A stretch of DNA of 64,000 nt from Lewinellaceae bacterium (GTDB lineage: Bacteria > Bacteroidota > Bacteroidia > Chitinophagales > Saprospiraceae): assembly GCA_020636025.1 (NCBI GenBank), contig JACJYQ010000001.1, positions 558,001 through 622,000 of the forward strand. The letters run 5' to 3'. This document shows positions 31,701 to 40,278 of this stretch, piece by piece; position 1 is the first letter of the stretch, and each line of letters opens with the position of its first letter. A model generated the notes under the pieces. The model was not told the origin of the DNA. It saw only the letters and a program-made list of their open reading frames with translations, and did not search any database. The position numbers were made by a program, and so were the translations under genes.

Positions 31701-32584
31701 TCGCAGTCATTATCGGCGTCACATATCTGATATGTTATGGTATCAGGTCCATTAAAATTCGCATTTGGGGTGTAGGTGATCTGATCATCCGTGGGATCAT
31801 CAGGAGTACCTTGATCGTCGACAATTGCCGTGCCATTTGCCGGGTTTGTGATGATCACAATGGCCATGTCATTCGGACCGTCCGATCCAAAATTGTCGTT
31901 GTCTGTTACATCAATACTAACAGACATGTCTTCATCTGTGGAACTCAGATCATCAACAGCAACAGGTACATCATCAAGTGGACAGTCGTATTCGTCGGTT
32001 GCCGGGTCATTCCCAAAATAAATATCCTCAGCAGGATCATCATTTACAGAAACTGAGATCTGGTTGTTGATATTCAACCCTACGTTATTCAGCAAGGCCA
32101 TTTGAATCGCGTTGTCATTGGTATGCACTTGCACCGTTCCACCCATACAATCACCTGGTAACCTGAATGAGAAAAGTGAAATTGGTTGTCCACTCGTAGC
32201 ATTAGGGGAGGGGGAATTCTGCAGAATGCACTGATAAACATCATTTCCCTGAAGATCAGCCGGATCAAAACCGAAACTGTCATAAAGGTCTGGTGTAATC
32301 TTTTCTATTCTCCAGGTTCCGGTTATGTCGGTAAAACTACCGAATGCCGGGAGAACTGGAATGTCGGGGTCCGTTTCAGTTCCTTCCGGCAGGTAAAAAG
32401 TAAACAACGCAGTTGAAATGGTAACATTACTGGAAGTGAAATTTGGATAAGCAACGGCTGTTAGTTTCAACTGGTCGATATCATCCTGGACAAAACCATA
32501 GGTAATTTGATTTTGCGAAAACACAATATGGCTTGTCAGAAACAACAGGGTAAGTAAAATGCAGCGGGTAAAGGCTCTTTTCAT
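28721..32584 (-). CDS. Large cadherin-like repeat surface protein with dockerin-like C-terminus, no T9SS signal seen
   Basis: 1287 residues with a signal peptide (cleavage near HIVFSQ, residue 24). The N-terminal domain (about 25-205) matches that of the 22154 gene product. Next come about eight cadherin-like/Big_9-type domains (DDSATTDEDMPVVLMVTAND style). Three of these are 96-residue near-copies and two are 108-residue near-copies. The last roughly 270 residues form a domain shared with the 32657 gene product (SIVDWVFVELRD, LLQRDGDIVDVDG, RHRNHLGIMT). It ends in two dockerin-like loops with FAGQNND, the second being GDVNMDGKAIFAGQNND with a DxNxDG calcium-loop pattern, and the protein stops at VIRQQLPQ. 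No type A or type B T9SS domain is visible, so its export route past the periplasm is open. Confidence 0.85.
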   Translation of the reverse strand: MKRAFTRCILLTLLFLTSHIVFSQNQITYGFVQDDIDQLKLTAVAYPNFTSSNVTISTALFTFYLPEGTETDPDIPVLPAFGSFTDITGTWRIEKITPDLYDSFGFDPADLQGNDVYQCILQNSPSPNATSGQPISLFSFRLPGDCMGGTVQVHTNDNAIQMALLNNVGLNINNQISVSVNDDPAEDIYFGNDPATDEYDCPLDDVPVAVDDLSSTDEDMSVSIDVTDNDNFGSDGPNDMAIVIITNPANGTAIVDDQGTPDDPTDDQITYTPNANFNGPDTITYQICDADNDCDTATVSISINAVNDAPIANDDNTTTNEDTPVVLMVTANDTDVDGNIDPTTVDLDTGTPGIQTSVTVPGGTFVSDGAGNVTFTPNPDFNGTEMIDYQVCDDGTPLPPLCDIATITVDVSPVNDPPMVPDTTVTTPEDTPFDVCVPITDIDNTTFSVSSICTPDGGVVSGLTDPATTEYCLTYTPNPDYNGPDTLCIEVCDGSGACDTSYVIITVTPVNDPPMVPDTTVTTPEETPFDVCVPITDVDNTTFSVSSICTPDGGVVSGLTDPATTEYCLTYTPNPDYNGPDTLCIEVCDGSGACDTSYVIITVTPVNDPPMVPDTTVTTPEDTPFDVCVPISDVDNTTFSVSSICTPEGGMVSGLTDPATTEYCLTYTPNPDYNGPDTLCIEVCDGSGACDTSYVIITVTPVNDPPVANDDSATTDEDMPVVLMVTANDTDVDGNIDPATVDLDTGTPGIQTTYVAPGGTFTSDGLGNVTFTPNANFNGMESIDYQVCDDGTPLPPLCDQASITVTVMAVNDPPVANDDSATTDEDMPVVLVVTANDTDVDGNIDPATVDLDTGTPGVQSTFVAPGGTFTSDGLGNVTFTPNANFNGMESIDYQVCDDGTPLPPLCDQATINITVNSVNDPPLAVDDIATTPEDTPVEIPVLDNDSDIDGTLDPSSVTIVSTPDHGTTSINPLTGDITYTPDTDFVGNDTLTYVVCDSGTPILCDTAAVFIEVTATSVRLIAEVMLQGALFNNPDTLTRMRDDLRTAGRIPLLEPYTALPAFIHVGGGNEMITDSSTVLADHGGNSIVDWVFVELRDPSDSSDVVATRSALLQRDGDIVDVDGVSPLVFENTLPANYFVSVRHRNHLGIMTNNSIAMTNGGTLIDFTDLGTELWDDGTNLDGFEQVTVNGMYALWAGNVNTNNSVVFAGQNNDKDPIFNEIDQAPNNIFHSQSYVYFGYHLGDVNMDGKAIFAGQNNDVDFIFNNVDGHPKNITHSQSYVIRQQLPQ
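29820..30467 (-). repeat. Two near-identical 324-bp cadherin-domain repeats
   Basis: The codons for the VNDPP boundary start at + strand positions 29820, 30144 and 30468, giving two adjacent 324-bp (108-residue) units. Most residues are identical between them. The only clear differences are a few substitutions such as LMVTAND/LVVTAND and QTTYV/QSTFV. Confidence 0.85.
30481..31344 (-). repeat. Three near-identical 288-bp tandem repeats
   Basis: The string CCGGTG at the unit edge recurs at 30481, 30769, 31057 and 31345, giving three 288-bp (96-residue) units inside the 28721 gene. They encode the PDTTVTTPEDTPFDVCVP-type domain with two conserved Cys pairs. The units differ at only a few bases, which suggests recent duplication or gene conversion. 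Confidence 0.88.
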
Positions 32585-32639
32585 GGTAGATTAATTAAGC
32601 ATTGATGATGTGTGTTTGGAAATCAAGTTTATTGCGGGG

Positions 32640-32671
32640 CTGGCCGGGTTACACGCTCACTGCCCGGCCAG
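32640..32671 (-). terminator. GC-rich hairpin spanning the 32657 stop codon
   Basis: A perfect 9-bp GC-rich stem (32640-32648 with 32663-32671) has a 14-nt loop that contains the stop codon of the 32657 gene. It has the same stem and loop lengths as the terminator at 28678-28709. The following minus-strand sequence is not T-rich, so termination is uncertain and a 3'-end stabilising role is equally possible. Confidence 0.4.
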
Positions 32672-35600
32672 TTGTTCCCGGATTATGAAAGTTTGACTCT
32701 TGAAAAGATTTTTTGGGTGACTATCGACATTGTTGAAGATGGGGTCAACATCATTGTTTTGTCCGGCAAATACGGCTTTGCCGTTTAAATTCACATCGCC
32801 CAGATGGTATCCATTGTAGATATAGGTTTGCGACTTGAAAACATTCAATGGTGCCTGATCGATCAAATTGAAAACAGGGTTTTTGTCGTTGTTTTGCCCG
32901 GCGAATACCACTGTGTGATTTTTATTTACATTCCCAGCCCATAGGGCATATTTGCCGTTTATTTTAATTTGTTCAAGGCCATTCAGGTTGGTTCCATCAT
33001 CGTACAAGGCAATTGTTGTATCCCTGAAATCAATTTGTGTTCCTGAAGCGCTGAGGGATACCGGCAATTCCGTCATGCAACCAAGATGGTTGCGGTGCCT
33101 GATAGCTACAGAATAGTATTTAGGACTGGTAGATGTAAATTCCAGCAAGGAAGTTCCATCCACATCCACTACATCCCCGTCGCGTTGAAGCAGACCAGCC
33201 CGAGTGGCAACTACCAGGGCTGGATTCGCCGAGTCTCTTAGCTCAACAAATACCCAGTCGACGATAGAGTTGGCTCCTGATTCGGCGAACACTGCGGCTG
33301 AATCACTTACCATTTCTCCACCTCCGGTGCCTACGTGTACAAAATCTGGCGCAAGTGCAGTGTAAGGTTCCAGTATGGGTAAATGGTGATTAACGCGAAG
33401 ATCATCGCGCATCAGGCTGTCGGGACTGTTGTAAAGAGCTCCCTGCAACCTCATTTTAATATCGAGCAATACGTGGGTTGCATTTACCTCAATGATAACC
33501 AGGGCAGTATCGCACAGGGATGGAGTGTCCTGGTCGCAGATCACGTAAGCAAATGTATCTATGCCAAAAAATGCCGAATCTGGAGTGTATTCTATGGTTC
33601 CAGTTGCCAAATCGGGCAATGCCGTACCATTTTGAGGATTTGAAATAATGGCCAATTGGGTTGTATCTAGCTGACCTTCCACGTCCATATCGTTGGCCAA
33701 TACAGGTACAACAAGAGGTGTGTTTTCTTCTGTTTCTACCAGATCGTTTACCGCTATTGGTGCATCATTTACGGGCAGCAGGTTTACAAATACCCAGGCA
33801 GTGTCACAGGCGGTAAAAATATCGCATACTACATACTGGAAACTGTCAATCCCTGTATAATTGCTGTCTGGCGAATACAGGATTGAATCGCCTGAAATGA
33901 CTGCGGTGCCATTTGGAGGATCTGTAACGAAGGAGATGGAAATCGTGTCAAAATTGGGGTCACCATCATTTTCTAGTACAGGCACTAAAACCGGCGTGTC
34001 CTCCAGGGAAGAAATTACATCATCAACGGCCAAAGGTGGGTCATTGCTCGTGTCACATGCGTCCGGAGCTCCATCTCCATCGGTATCTATGTCGTCACTG
34101 CTCAGGCAGCATTTGTCGAGACAATCCGGAGTGCCATCACCATCACTGTCAGGCCTGGTAAATACACCGTAAATCCTCGTAGATTCCAAGGCCGATACAA
34201 GGCCATACACCGTGATCCTCAGCTCGTTAAACTCTCCCGTGGGTTTAAAAGTAATAAGCCCATTTGTGTTCCCGAGTAGGGTAATATCGACGAGTGGGTT
34301 TGAGGCGTAATAATTGTCCACGAGGGCGCCATCCAGATAACTACGCAACTGAATGCCGCCTAAAATACTGGCATCCAGCAGATTAATTCCACCTGAGATG
34401 ATAAATCCCGCATCGTAGTTTTCATTGAATGTTTGATTGCTTTTGGCCGAAACGGACCCTTCGGCTCCAACACCAACTGTCAGATAAATAGTAGTATAGG
34501 TACTGTCATCGTTGTCAATGAAATTGCCCAGATTGTTGGCCACACAAGCCACACAAGCTAAACCATCAATGCCTGAGCGCTCAAGTACGATGTTGGCACA
34601 ATAATCACCTTGCACGTTCCAGACCGAGCCGCAGGTTTCATTGGTTGGATCAGGGCAACTTTCCGGTTCTTCAAAGGCATAATAAACTCTGAATGAATCG
34701 ATTGTGCTCAGCGTAGCATTAACTATCAGTACTACGGCATTGAATGGCTGAGACGTAACAAAGCTAATGCGCTGTTTATTTCCTGTCCCCGGAATAACTC
34801 CTGCGTACAATAGTGTATTGTTTATATCGGCTGTCTCCTGCAGATTTCCATTGAGGTAGGTTTGTATTTCAAAATTTCCAAGGAGTGTCAGATCAATTAG
34901 CCCTCCTACGGCTTCAACTACAAAACCGACTCTTCTACCAGCAGGATACTCGTGTAAGGTGTCTTCTATGCCAATGAGCGGTGTATTGACCAAAATGGGC
35001 AAACTGGCATCCAATTCTGCGTAAACGCTCAGATTATTGCCAACCACCAGGGATGCTTCCAGACAAAGCAAACAATCGCCACCGCTTGGATCATAACTTG
35101 TAATGCCAAATCCCGTAATTGGATTATTGCAATCGAAGGAAAGGGAAGATTCTTCCCTGACAATGGCTATGGTATCATGACATCCATTGGCACTATTCAA
35201 TTGAAAAAAGTAGGTGCCATCTATGGTCATCCCACTGACAAACCCTGAATTATCAATGGAAGCCGCGGCTGGATTGCCAGCGACTATACTCCATGATTCT
35301 CCCGCACCGGCAGCAAGTAGCTGAGCTGAGCTGTCAGGAGGACACACTTTGATGTCCAGTCCTGCATTAAGCATGCAATCCAGTGTGTCGCAGGCATCCG
35401 GAATCCCATCCCCATCGGCATCATAATTATCGTCTTCACCAGCGCATTTGTCCACGCAATTTGGAAATCCATCATTGTCGTCGTCTGGTCTGACAAATGC
35501 GTAAAAAACGTTTACGTCAACCAGTAGTGCAACCAGACTGTTAAATCTGATACGGATCTGGTTGAAAGCCTTGGTTGTTTTAAAACTGATTTTTTGCTTG

Positions 35601-36535
35601 TTCCCTGGAGTAACGGTTACGTCGGCAAGACTGCTGAACGGCGCTGTTTCCTGGAGAGCCCCATCCAGATAGGTTTGGATAAAAACAGCTCCCAACACCG
35701 TTGCATCCAGTATTCCACCGCCATTTTTAGCTATGACAAAACCGGCATCAAATCCCGCAGGAATGGTGTCGCCAATGTTTAGTCCAATGGCGCCTTGTAC
35801 CCCCAGACCTATGGTTAAGTATATTCGTCCAAAATCTGAGGTGTCTGTATTCAGGACATCGTCTTCGTCGTCAATGAGACAGAAAGCGCAGATCCCAAAA
35901 ATTCCTGTCAGGCTGTTGTTGATGTTGGGAGAGTAGGGCGACCCGTCAATGATTTTTGTCAGGCAATCATAATCACAACCATCGGCAGATTCTGAAAAAG
36001 CGTAAAAAACCCTTAACCCGGAAAATGCGCCAATAGTACCTGTTTGTAAGAGCTCAATTTCATCGTAATCCAGACCTGTAACAAAAGAAATACGTTGTTT
36101 CCCACCAGATGCTCCTATGGCACTCAATGTAAGCCCACTACCAGAAATAATCGTTTCCTGAAGCACATTATTGAGGTAGGTTTTTATTTTAAAACTGCCC
36201 AGAATACTTGCAGATAATAGGCCACCTTGAGGTTGAACAACAAAGCCAGCTCTTGAACCGGCTTCAAAGCCTCCTTTGAGGTCTTTTACGGAAACCACGG
36301 AGGTTTCGAGTAATACAAGCGTTGGGTCGTAGCTGGCATAATTGCTGAGGTCGCCATCAATGATATTTTCCAACCCATCACCATCGCAAATAAGACAGGC
36401 TGTTCCACCTGTTAAACGGTCTATAACCCGTCCTTTCCCTACCAACGGAATATTGCAACTATCGGGTTGGGCCTTGGAAAGAGCAGGCCATAGACCAAAG
36501 TAAAGGCATAAAAGGAAGGCGGAAACTTGTTTCAT
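32657..36535 (-). CDS. Surface protein with four CxxC-headed repeats, TSP3 and cadherin-like domains, dockerin-like C-terminus
   Basis: 1292 residues with a signal peptide (cleavage near LSKAQ, residue 23). Four copies of a domain of about 137 residues occur at about 45-182, 214-349, 486-623 and 659-794. Each starts with a CxxC pair (C47/C50, C216/C219, C488/C491, C661/C664) and ends in VFYAF- or VYYAF-like strands. Each has an inner GFVV...GGLLDASILG...TYLDG core. The family is not one I recognise by name. Its IDGDLSNYASY stretch recalls discoidin-type sandwiches. Thrombospondin type 3-like Ca-binding stretches follow repeats 2 and 4 (about 350-383 and 795-829, DTDGDGAPDACD). Two cadherin-like domains (about 830-1025) precede the C-terminal domain shared with the 28721 product (ends FKSQTFIIREQLAGQ). 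No T9SS signal is visible. The function is probably adhesive. Confidence 0.85.
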   Translation of the reverse strand: MKQVSAFLLCLYFGLWPALSKAQPDSCNIPLVGKGRVIDRLTGGTACLICDGDGLENIIDGDLSNYASYDPTLVLLETSVVSVKDLKGGFEAGSRAGFVVQPQGGLLSASILGSFKIKTYLNNVLQETIISGSGLTLSAIGASGGKQRISFVTGLDYDEIELLQTGTIGAFSGLRVFYAFSESADGCDYDCLTKIIDGSPYSPNINNSLTGIFGICAFCLIDDEDDVLNTDTSDFGRIYLTIGLGVQGAIGLNIGDTIPAGFDAGFVIAKNGGGILDATVLGAVFIQTYLDGALQETAPFSSLADVTVTPGNKQKISFKTTKAFNQIRIRFNSLVALLVDVNVFYAFVRPDDDNDGFPNCVDKCAGEDDNYDADGDGIPDACDTLDCMLNAGLDIKVCPPDSSAQLLAAGAGESWSIVAGNPAAASIDNSGFVSGMTIDGTYFFQLNSANGCHDTIAIVREESSLSFDCNNPITGFGITSYDPSGGDCLLCLEASLVVGNNLSVYAELDASLPILVNTPLIGIEDTLHEYPAGRRVGFVVEAVGGLIDLTLLGNFEIQTYLNGNLQETADINNTLLYAGVIPGTGNKQRISFVTSQPFNAVVLIVNATLSTIDSFRVYYAFEEPESCPDPTNETCGSVWNVQGDYCANIVLERSGIDGLACVACVANNLGNFIDNDDSTYTTIYLTVGVGAEGSVSAKSNQTFNENYDAGFIISGGINLLDASILGGIQLRSYLDGALVDNYYASNPLVDITLLGNTNGLITFKPTGEFNELRITVYGLVSALESTRIYGVFTRPDSDGDGTPDCLDKCCLSSDDIDTDGDGAPDACDTSNDPPLAVDDVISSLEDTPVLVPVLENDGDPNFDTISISFVTDPPNGTAVISGDSILYSPDSNYTGIDSFQYVVCDIFTACDTAWVFVNLLPVNDAPIAVNDLVETEENTPLVVPVLANDMDVEGQLDTTQLAIISNPQNGTALPDLATGTIEYTPDSAFFGIDTFAYVICDQDTPSLCDTALVIIEVNATHVLLDIKMRLQGALYNSPDSLMRDDLRVNHHLPILEPYTALAPDFVHVGTGGGEMVSDSAAVFAESGANSIVDWVFVELRDSANPALVVATRAGLLQRDGDVVDVDGTSLLEFTSTSPKYYSVAIRHRNHLGCMTELPVSLSASGTQIDFRDTTIALYDDGTNLNGLEQIKINGKYALWAGNVNKNHTVVFAGQNNDKNPVFNLIDQAPLNVFKSQTYIYNGYHLGDVNLNGKAVFAGQNNDVDPIFNNVDSHPKNLFKSQTFIIREQLAGQ

Positions 36536-37096
36536 GAGCGTGATGGAATATGGGAGGTATTATCACCGGATTAGTTGGATGAGAGCAGCTTTCAGGGCAA
36601 TGAAAACAAGGCGTGTCATGGCCAATGTCTTTCAGGGTCGCGACATGCCATTAGACATATCGGACAATAACAGAGGCTGATGAGCTGAGTAAATGGTATA
36701 GAATCAGACCATTGTAGTATCTATGATGATGGTCTGGAGGTAATTTACGGAGTTGTTCAGTTGTCGATTAGATGCTTGATGTTGCGTATTTTTCATGCTG
36801 ATTATTATTAAATGATTAAAATATGAATTGAATGACAATCCAAATTTCAGCATGTTTTGGAAGACGGCCTAAACAAAAGCGCAGTAAAAGTTACCCTTTA
36901 AATAAGTATAAATAATAAGGGATTAATTAGCTAAATGTTTGATAATCAATAACATTTCAACTTTTTATATCTGGTGTTTGTTACAAATGAAAACGAGTAT
37001 TATATAGGTTACTACTAGATAAAATTGAATTATTTATTGGAGATTTACATGGGTTTGGCTGAACCGGCGGTTATGTACATTCAAAATCAATAATAT
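36536..37096. other. 561-bp AT-rich intergenic region without a gene
   Basis: No open frame, RNA gene or repeat of the families seen elsewhere is recognised. It must hold the promoter of the 32657 gene and the 3' end of the 37097 gene, but I see no exact TAnnTTTG box near 36535. The only structure noted is an 8-bp inverted repeat (36705-36712 with 36729-36736, 16-nt loop), which would fall in the 5' leader of the 32657 transcript if the promoter lies upstream of it. Confidence 0.5.
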
Positions 37097-38617
37097 TCAT
37101 GCTACAGTTTCAGGTGGAAAAATTGAATTCAGTGCAAAGCCCCAAAGTCGCTCATAGGGTACGATCTCAATTTCGTGCATTTGGTCTACAACTACAGTTT
37201 TTGAGATTCTCAATTCCCATAAATAGGATTGTGCTTTTATGATAATCTGATCTTTATCAAAATTACAATTGGGTATTAATAGCAAAAGTTTAATGAATAC
37301 AAAGCTTTTACGCGTACCTGGTCCTCTAAGATGTCGATAGCAATATTGATCAATAGACTCCACATCATCAATAATCTTGCTGTACTTTTTCTCCAACAAC
37401 AGATACAGGTATTTGATGATGATGATGGCGATGTTCATACCACTTTTATCCTTGGAAAAAATAGGAACCTCATTTATAAATTTAGCCAGGCGGAATTTTG
37501 AAATATCTGATTGAGAACCAACGCCGATTAAGTTAAGGTAATTCATATAAGAACCGTAGATTAACCACAACTCTTTGGCATTGTCTGGCAGGAATTCAAA
37601 CCGGGTATTTGTAAGAGCCTCATTTAAGATCTTACCAGCCCCTTCGTAATCCTCTTTGTGAATTAATAGGGTGAGGTATAATTCATAAAACTTAAACCAG
37701 TTAAAAGTGCCAGGTTCCAGCAATTCTATGCATTTGTTGATGGCATAGTCTGCCTTGTCGGCTTGTTTAAGTTGCAGGTGAAATATTACATTTTGATAAT
37801 AAAATATTTGAAGTGGCACCTTTGCTTGATATGGTCTGGTGCTGAAAAATTCTATTGCCTTATCACACAACTCCAGACCACTGCTAAAATCATTTTCCGT
37901 TGAGTATTTTATAAGACCTATCATAAACCCGTTCATTTGGAGTCTGTATGATTGGAATTGTTGCATGAGCGGCCATATTTTACTAAAATGCTCGTTAGCA
38001 ATGATATTCACCTTCTTATTTGAGGCTCTTTTGTTTACGGTAAGTGCTATTAATGATGTGTATAACTCCTCTGCCAGGCATTCTTTCTCGTAGATTTCAA
38101 AATAATGATTGAAGCTTTCATTGGCTGATATAAATCTTTTATCATTACTATCCCGTAAACTGTATTGAATTCTCATGTAAGAGGAGATGTCAAGGCATAA
38201 AAGCGTAAAATCAAATTTATCTGCAAGCCTCAGCAGTTTATTGGCCAGAATCATGCCTGCAGTATTGACATTGTGACCTATGAGATACCTGATTGTAACC
38301 CATTCTTTGTGAGTTTCGTAATAGGCTTTTTGAAAATCAGTGTAGTTTGTACCTGAGAAGTTCAGGGACAAGACTGAATCTAGGAGCTTGGCTTGTAAGT
38401 CATTTTTTAACTTCCTGTACGATGCACGGTGTAATTCTTCACCATATAAAGCCTGAAATGCTTCTTCGTCGGTTTGATATTTGTGTTCCGCGATGCCTCG
38501 GTACAACAACCAGACCTTCGATTTTTTATCCAACGGGCGTGTTTGATTTTTGAAAGGATGTAATTTGTGTAGTTCTAGCAACAAAATTATCTCCTTTAAG
38601 GTAGCAAAAGTTTTCAT
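37097..38617 (-). CDS. Uncharacterised cytoplasmic helical protein
   Basis: 506 residues, not recognised. There is no signal peptide and there are no membrane segments. The sequence is almost wholly helical, with a pattern of paired amphipathic helices (for example YAINKCIELLEPGTFNWFKFYELYLTLL and EDYEGAGKILNEAL) that resembles TPR-like repeats, most clearly in residues about 230-400. The N-terminus carries a basic, HTH-like stretch (ELHRASYRKLKNDLQAKLLDSVL). Its length and composition fit the lineage-specific helical-repeat proteins common in Saprospiria, but no function can be assigned. It is transcribed alone, about 110 nt after glpK on the same strand, and a 561-bp gap separates it from the next gene. 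Confidence 0.6.
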   Translation of the reverse strand: MKTFATLKEIILLLELHKLHPFKNQTRPLDKKSKVWLLYRGIAEHKYQTDEEAFQALYGEELHRASYRKLKNDLQAKLLDSVLSLNFSGTNYTDFQKAYYETHKEWVTIRYLIGHNVNTAGMILANKLLRLADKFDFTLLCLDISSYMRIQYSLRDSNDKRFISANESFNHYFEIYEKECLAEELYTSLIALTVNKRASNKKVNIIANEHFSKIWPLMQQFQSYRLQMNGFMIGLIKYSTENDFSSGLELCDKAIEFFSTRPYQAKVPLQIFYYQNVIFHLQLKQADKADYAINKCIELLEPGTFNWFKFYELYLTLLIHKEDYEGAGKILNEALTNTRFEFLPDNAKELWLIYGSYMNYLNLIGVGSQSDISKFRLAKFINEVPIFSKDKSGMNIAIIIIKYLYLLLEKKYSKIIDDVESIDQYCYRHLRGPGTRKSFVFIKLLLLIPNCNFDKDQIIIKAQSYLWELRISKTVVVDQMHEIEIVPYERLWGFALNSIFPPETVA

Positions 38618-38725
38618 CTCATTTATTAAAGAAACAATGCTTTGATCGTCAAAGATCGTAGCAGCATTTTACTTACCTACAGTATATATGGTTAGAAGTT
38701 TCTTAGAATTGTTGAAGGATTAACT

Positions 38726-40210
38726 TTAAATCTTAAACACCCGCGCTGCCTCCACGGCTTTCAACCACCCCTTATATAACCCTTCAGCTTCTGCTTTTTC
38801 CATTCCAGGTTCAAAAGCTTTTTCCAATTGCCAGTTCTTGGCAATATCCTGTTTGTTTTCCCAGAAACCTACTGCGAGTCCGGCCAAATAAGCGGCACCA
38901 AGGGCGGTGGTTTCCTGCACCACGGGTCTTTCAACCGGCACATGTAAGATGTCACTTTGAAACTGCATAAGGAAATTATTGGCCACCATTCCGCCATCTA
39001 CGCGCAAGGCTTTGAGTTGGATGCCCGAATCTTTTTCCATTACTGAAAGCACATCCTTGGTTTGGTAAGCAACACTCTCTAATGTCGCTCTGATTAAGTG
39101 ACTTCGACTGCTGCCTCTGGTCAGACCAAATATCGAGCCTCGTACTTCAGAATCCCAGTATGGAGTACCCAAGCCCACAAAGGCCGGAACGAAATACACA
39201 CCTTCAGAGGAATCAAGGCTCTTAGCAAAATTTTCTGTTTCAGAAACATCAGTAAACAACTCCACAGTATCTCGCATCCACTTTACGGCCGAACCTGCGA
39301 CGAAAATGGAGCCCTCAAGTGCGTATTCAACCTTGCCATTCAGGCCCCAGGCAATAGTGGTTAACAGCCCATGCTTAGAGGATACTGCTTCCGTTCCCGT
39401 ATTCATCAACATAAAGCACCCGGTTCCATAGGTGTTTTTGGCCATGCCCGGAGAGAAACATCCTTGTCCGAATAAAGCGGCCTGCTGGTCGCCGGCTATG
39501 CCTGAAATGGGAATGCCTTCATGTCCCATTAACTCTGCTTTGGCATGCCCATATACCTTGGACGAATCCATTACTTCTGGCAACATACTAGCCGGTATAT
39601 CCAAGGCTTGCAACAATTTATCGTCCCATTTACATTCCCGGATATTGTACAGCATGGTACGGGAAGCATTGGTATAATCTGTAGCATGCACCCTGTTTTC
39701 AGTCAAGTTCCAAAGAATCCAGGTGTCAATAGTTCCGAAGATCAGGTTTCCTGCAAAAGCTTCTGCTTGTGCACCCGGTTCATGGTCAAGTATCCATTTA
39801 ATCTTCGTTCCTGAAAAATAGGCATCAATAAGGAGACCGGTTTTATAGCGCACCTCGGATTCAAGTCCTTTTTGTTTCAATTCCTCGCAGATCCCAGCCG
39901 TTTGACGACTTTGCCAAACAATGGCATTGTACACCGGTTTACCAGTTCGTTTGTCCCAAACCACGGTAGTTTCCCGTTGGTTGGTTATTCCAATGGCAGC
40001 TATATTTCTGGCTCCAACCTTTTTGACTACGGTTTTAAGTGTGGAGATCACAGACTCCAGAATTTCAACAGGATTGTGTTCTACCCAGCCGGGTTTCGGG
40101 AAATACTGGGTGATTTCCTCCTGTGCGGAAGCGACGCTGTTGCCTTGTTTGTCGAATACGATGCAGCGTGTGGAAGTGGTTCCCTGGTCAATGGATAAGA
40201 TGTATTGCAT
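38726..40210 (-). CDS. glpK: Glycerol kinase
   Basis: 494 residues, the normal length of the FGGY-family glycerol kinase. The N-terminal ATPase motif DQGTTSTRCIVFD and the motifs WVEHNPVEI, TNQRETTVVWD, GTIDTWILWNLT, GIAGDQQAALFGQ, ALEGSIFVAGSAVKWMRD and GGMVANNFLMQFQSD are all present. It phosphorylates glycerol to sn-glycerol 3-phosphate in the cytoplasm. It is the third gene of the glpD-glpF-glpK cluster, 68 nt after glpF. That gap holds two hairpin repeats, and the one nearest the ATG is part of a 28-nt segment identical to the one before glpD. Confidence 0.97.
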   Translation of the reverse strand: MQYILSIDQGTTSTRCIVFDKQGNSVASAQEEITQYFPKPGWVEHNPVEILESVISTLKTVVKKVGARNIAAIGITNQRETTVVWDKRTGKPVYNAIVWQSRQTAGICEELKQKGLESEVRYKTGLLIDAYFSGTKIKWILDHEPGAQAEAFAGNLIFGTIDTWILWNLTENRVHATDYTNASRTMLYNIRECKWDDKLLQALDIPASMLPEVMDSSKVYGHAKAELMGHEGIPISGIAGDQQAALFGQGCFSPGMAKNTYGTGCFMLMNTGTEAVSSKHGLLTTIAWGLNGKVEYALEGSIFVAGSAVKWMRDTVELFTDVSETENFAKSLDSSEGVYFVPAFVGLGTPYWDSEVRGSIFGLTRGSSRSHLIRATLESVAYQTKDVLSVMEKDSGIQLKALRVDGGMVANNFLMQFQSDILHVPVERPVVQETTALGAAYLAGLAVGFWENKQDIAKNWQLEKAFEPGMEKAEAEGLYKGWLKAVEAARVFKI

Positions 40211-40212
40211 GG

Positions 40213-40266
40213 TATAGATGTTGGGCCTCTCCGAGGCCTGTATAGATATTTGGCCTCTCTGAGGCC
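40213..40266 (-). repeat. Two GGCCTC-hairpin repeats in the glpF-glpK gap
   Basis: The first is GGCCTC-TCC-GAGGCC (40224-40238), part of a 28-nt segment (40213-40240) identical to 42678-42705. The second is GGCCTC-TCT-GAGGCC (40252-40266). Each has a perfect 6-bp stem with a 3-nt loop. The first ends 14 nt before the glpK ATG on the coding strand. Confidence 0.85.
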
Positions 40267-40278
40267 TTTAGGGGCTTT

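Noticed and set aside
22154..33470. Dockerin-like loops read as a sign of a cellulosome
   Set aside because: No confident cohesin domain or cellulase is present in the window, and dockerin-like regions are common in ordinary T9SS cargo.
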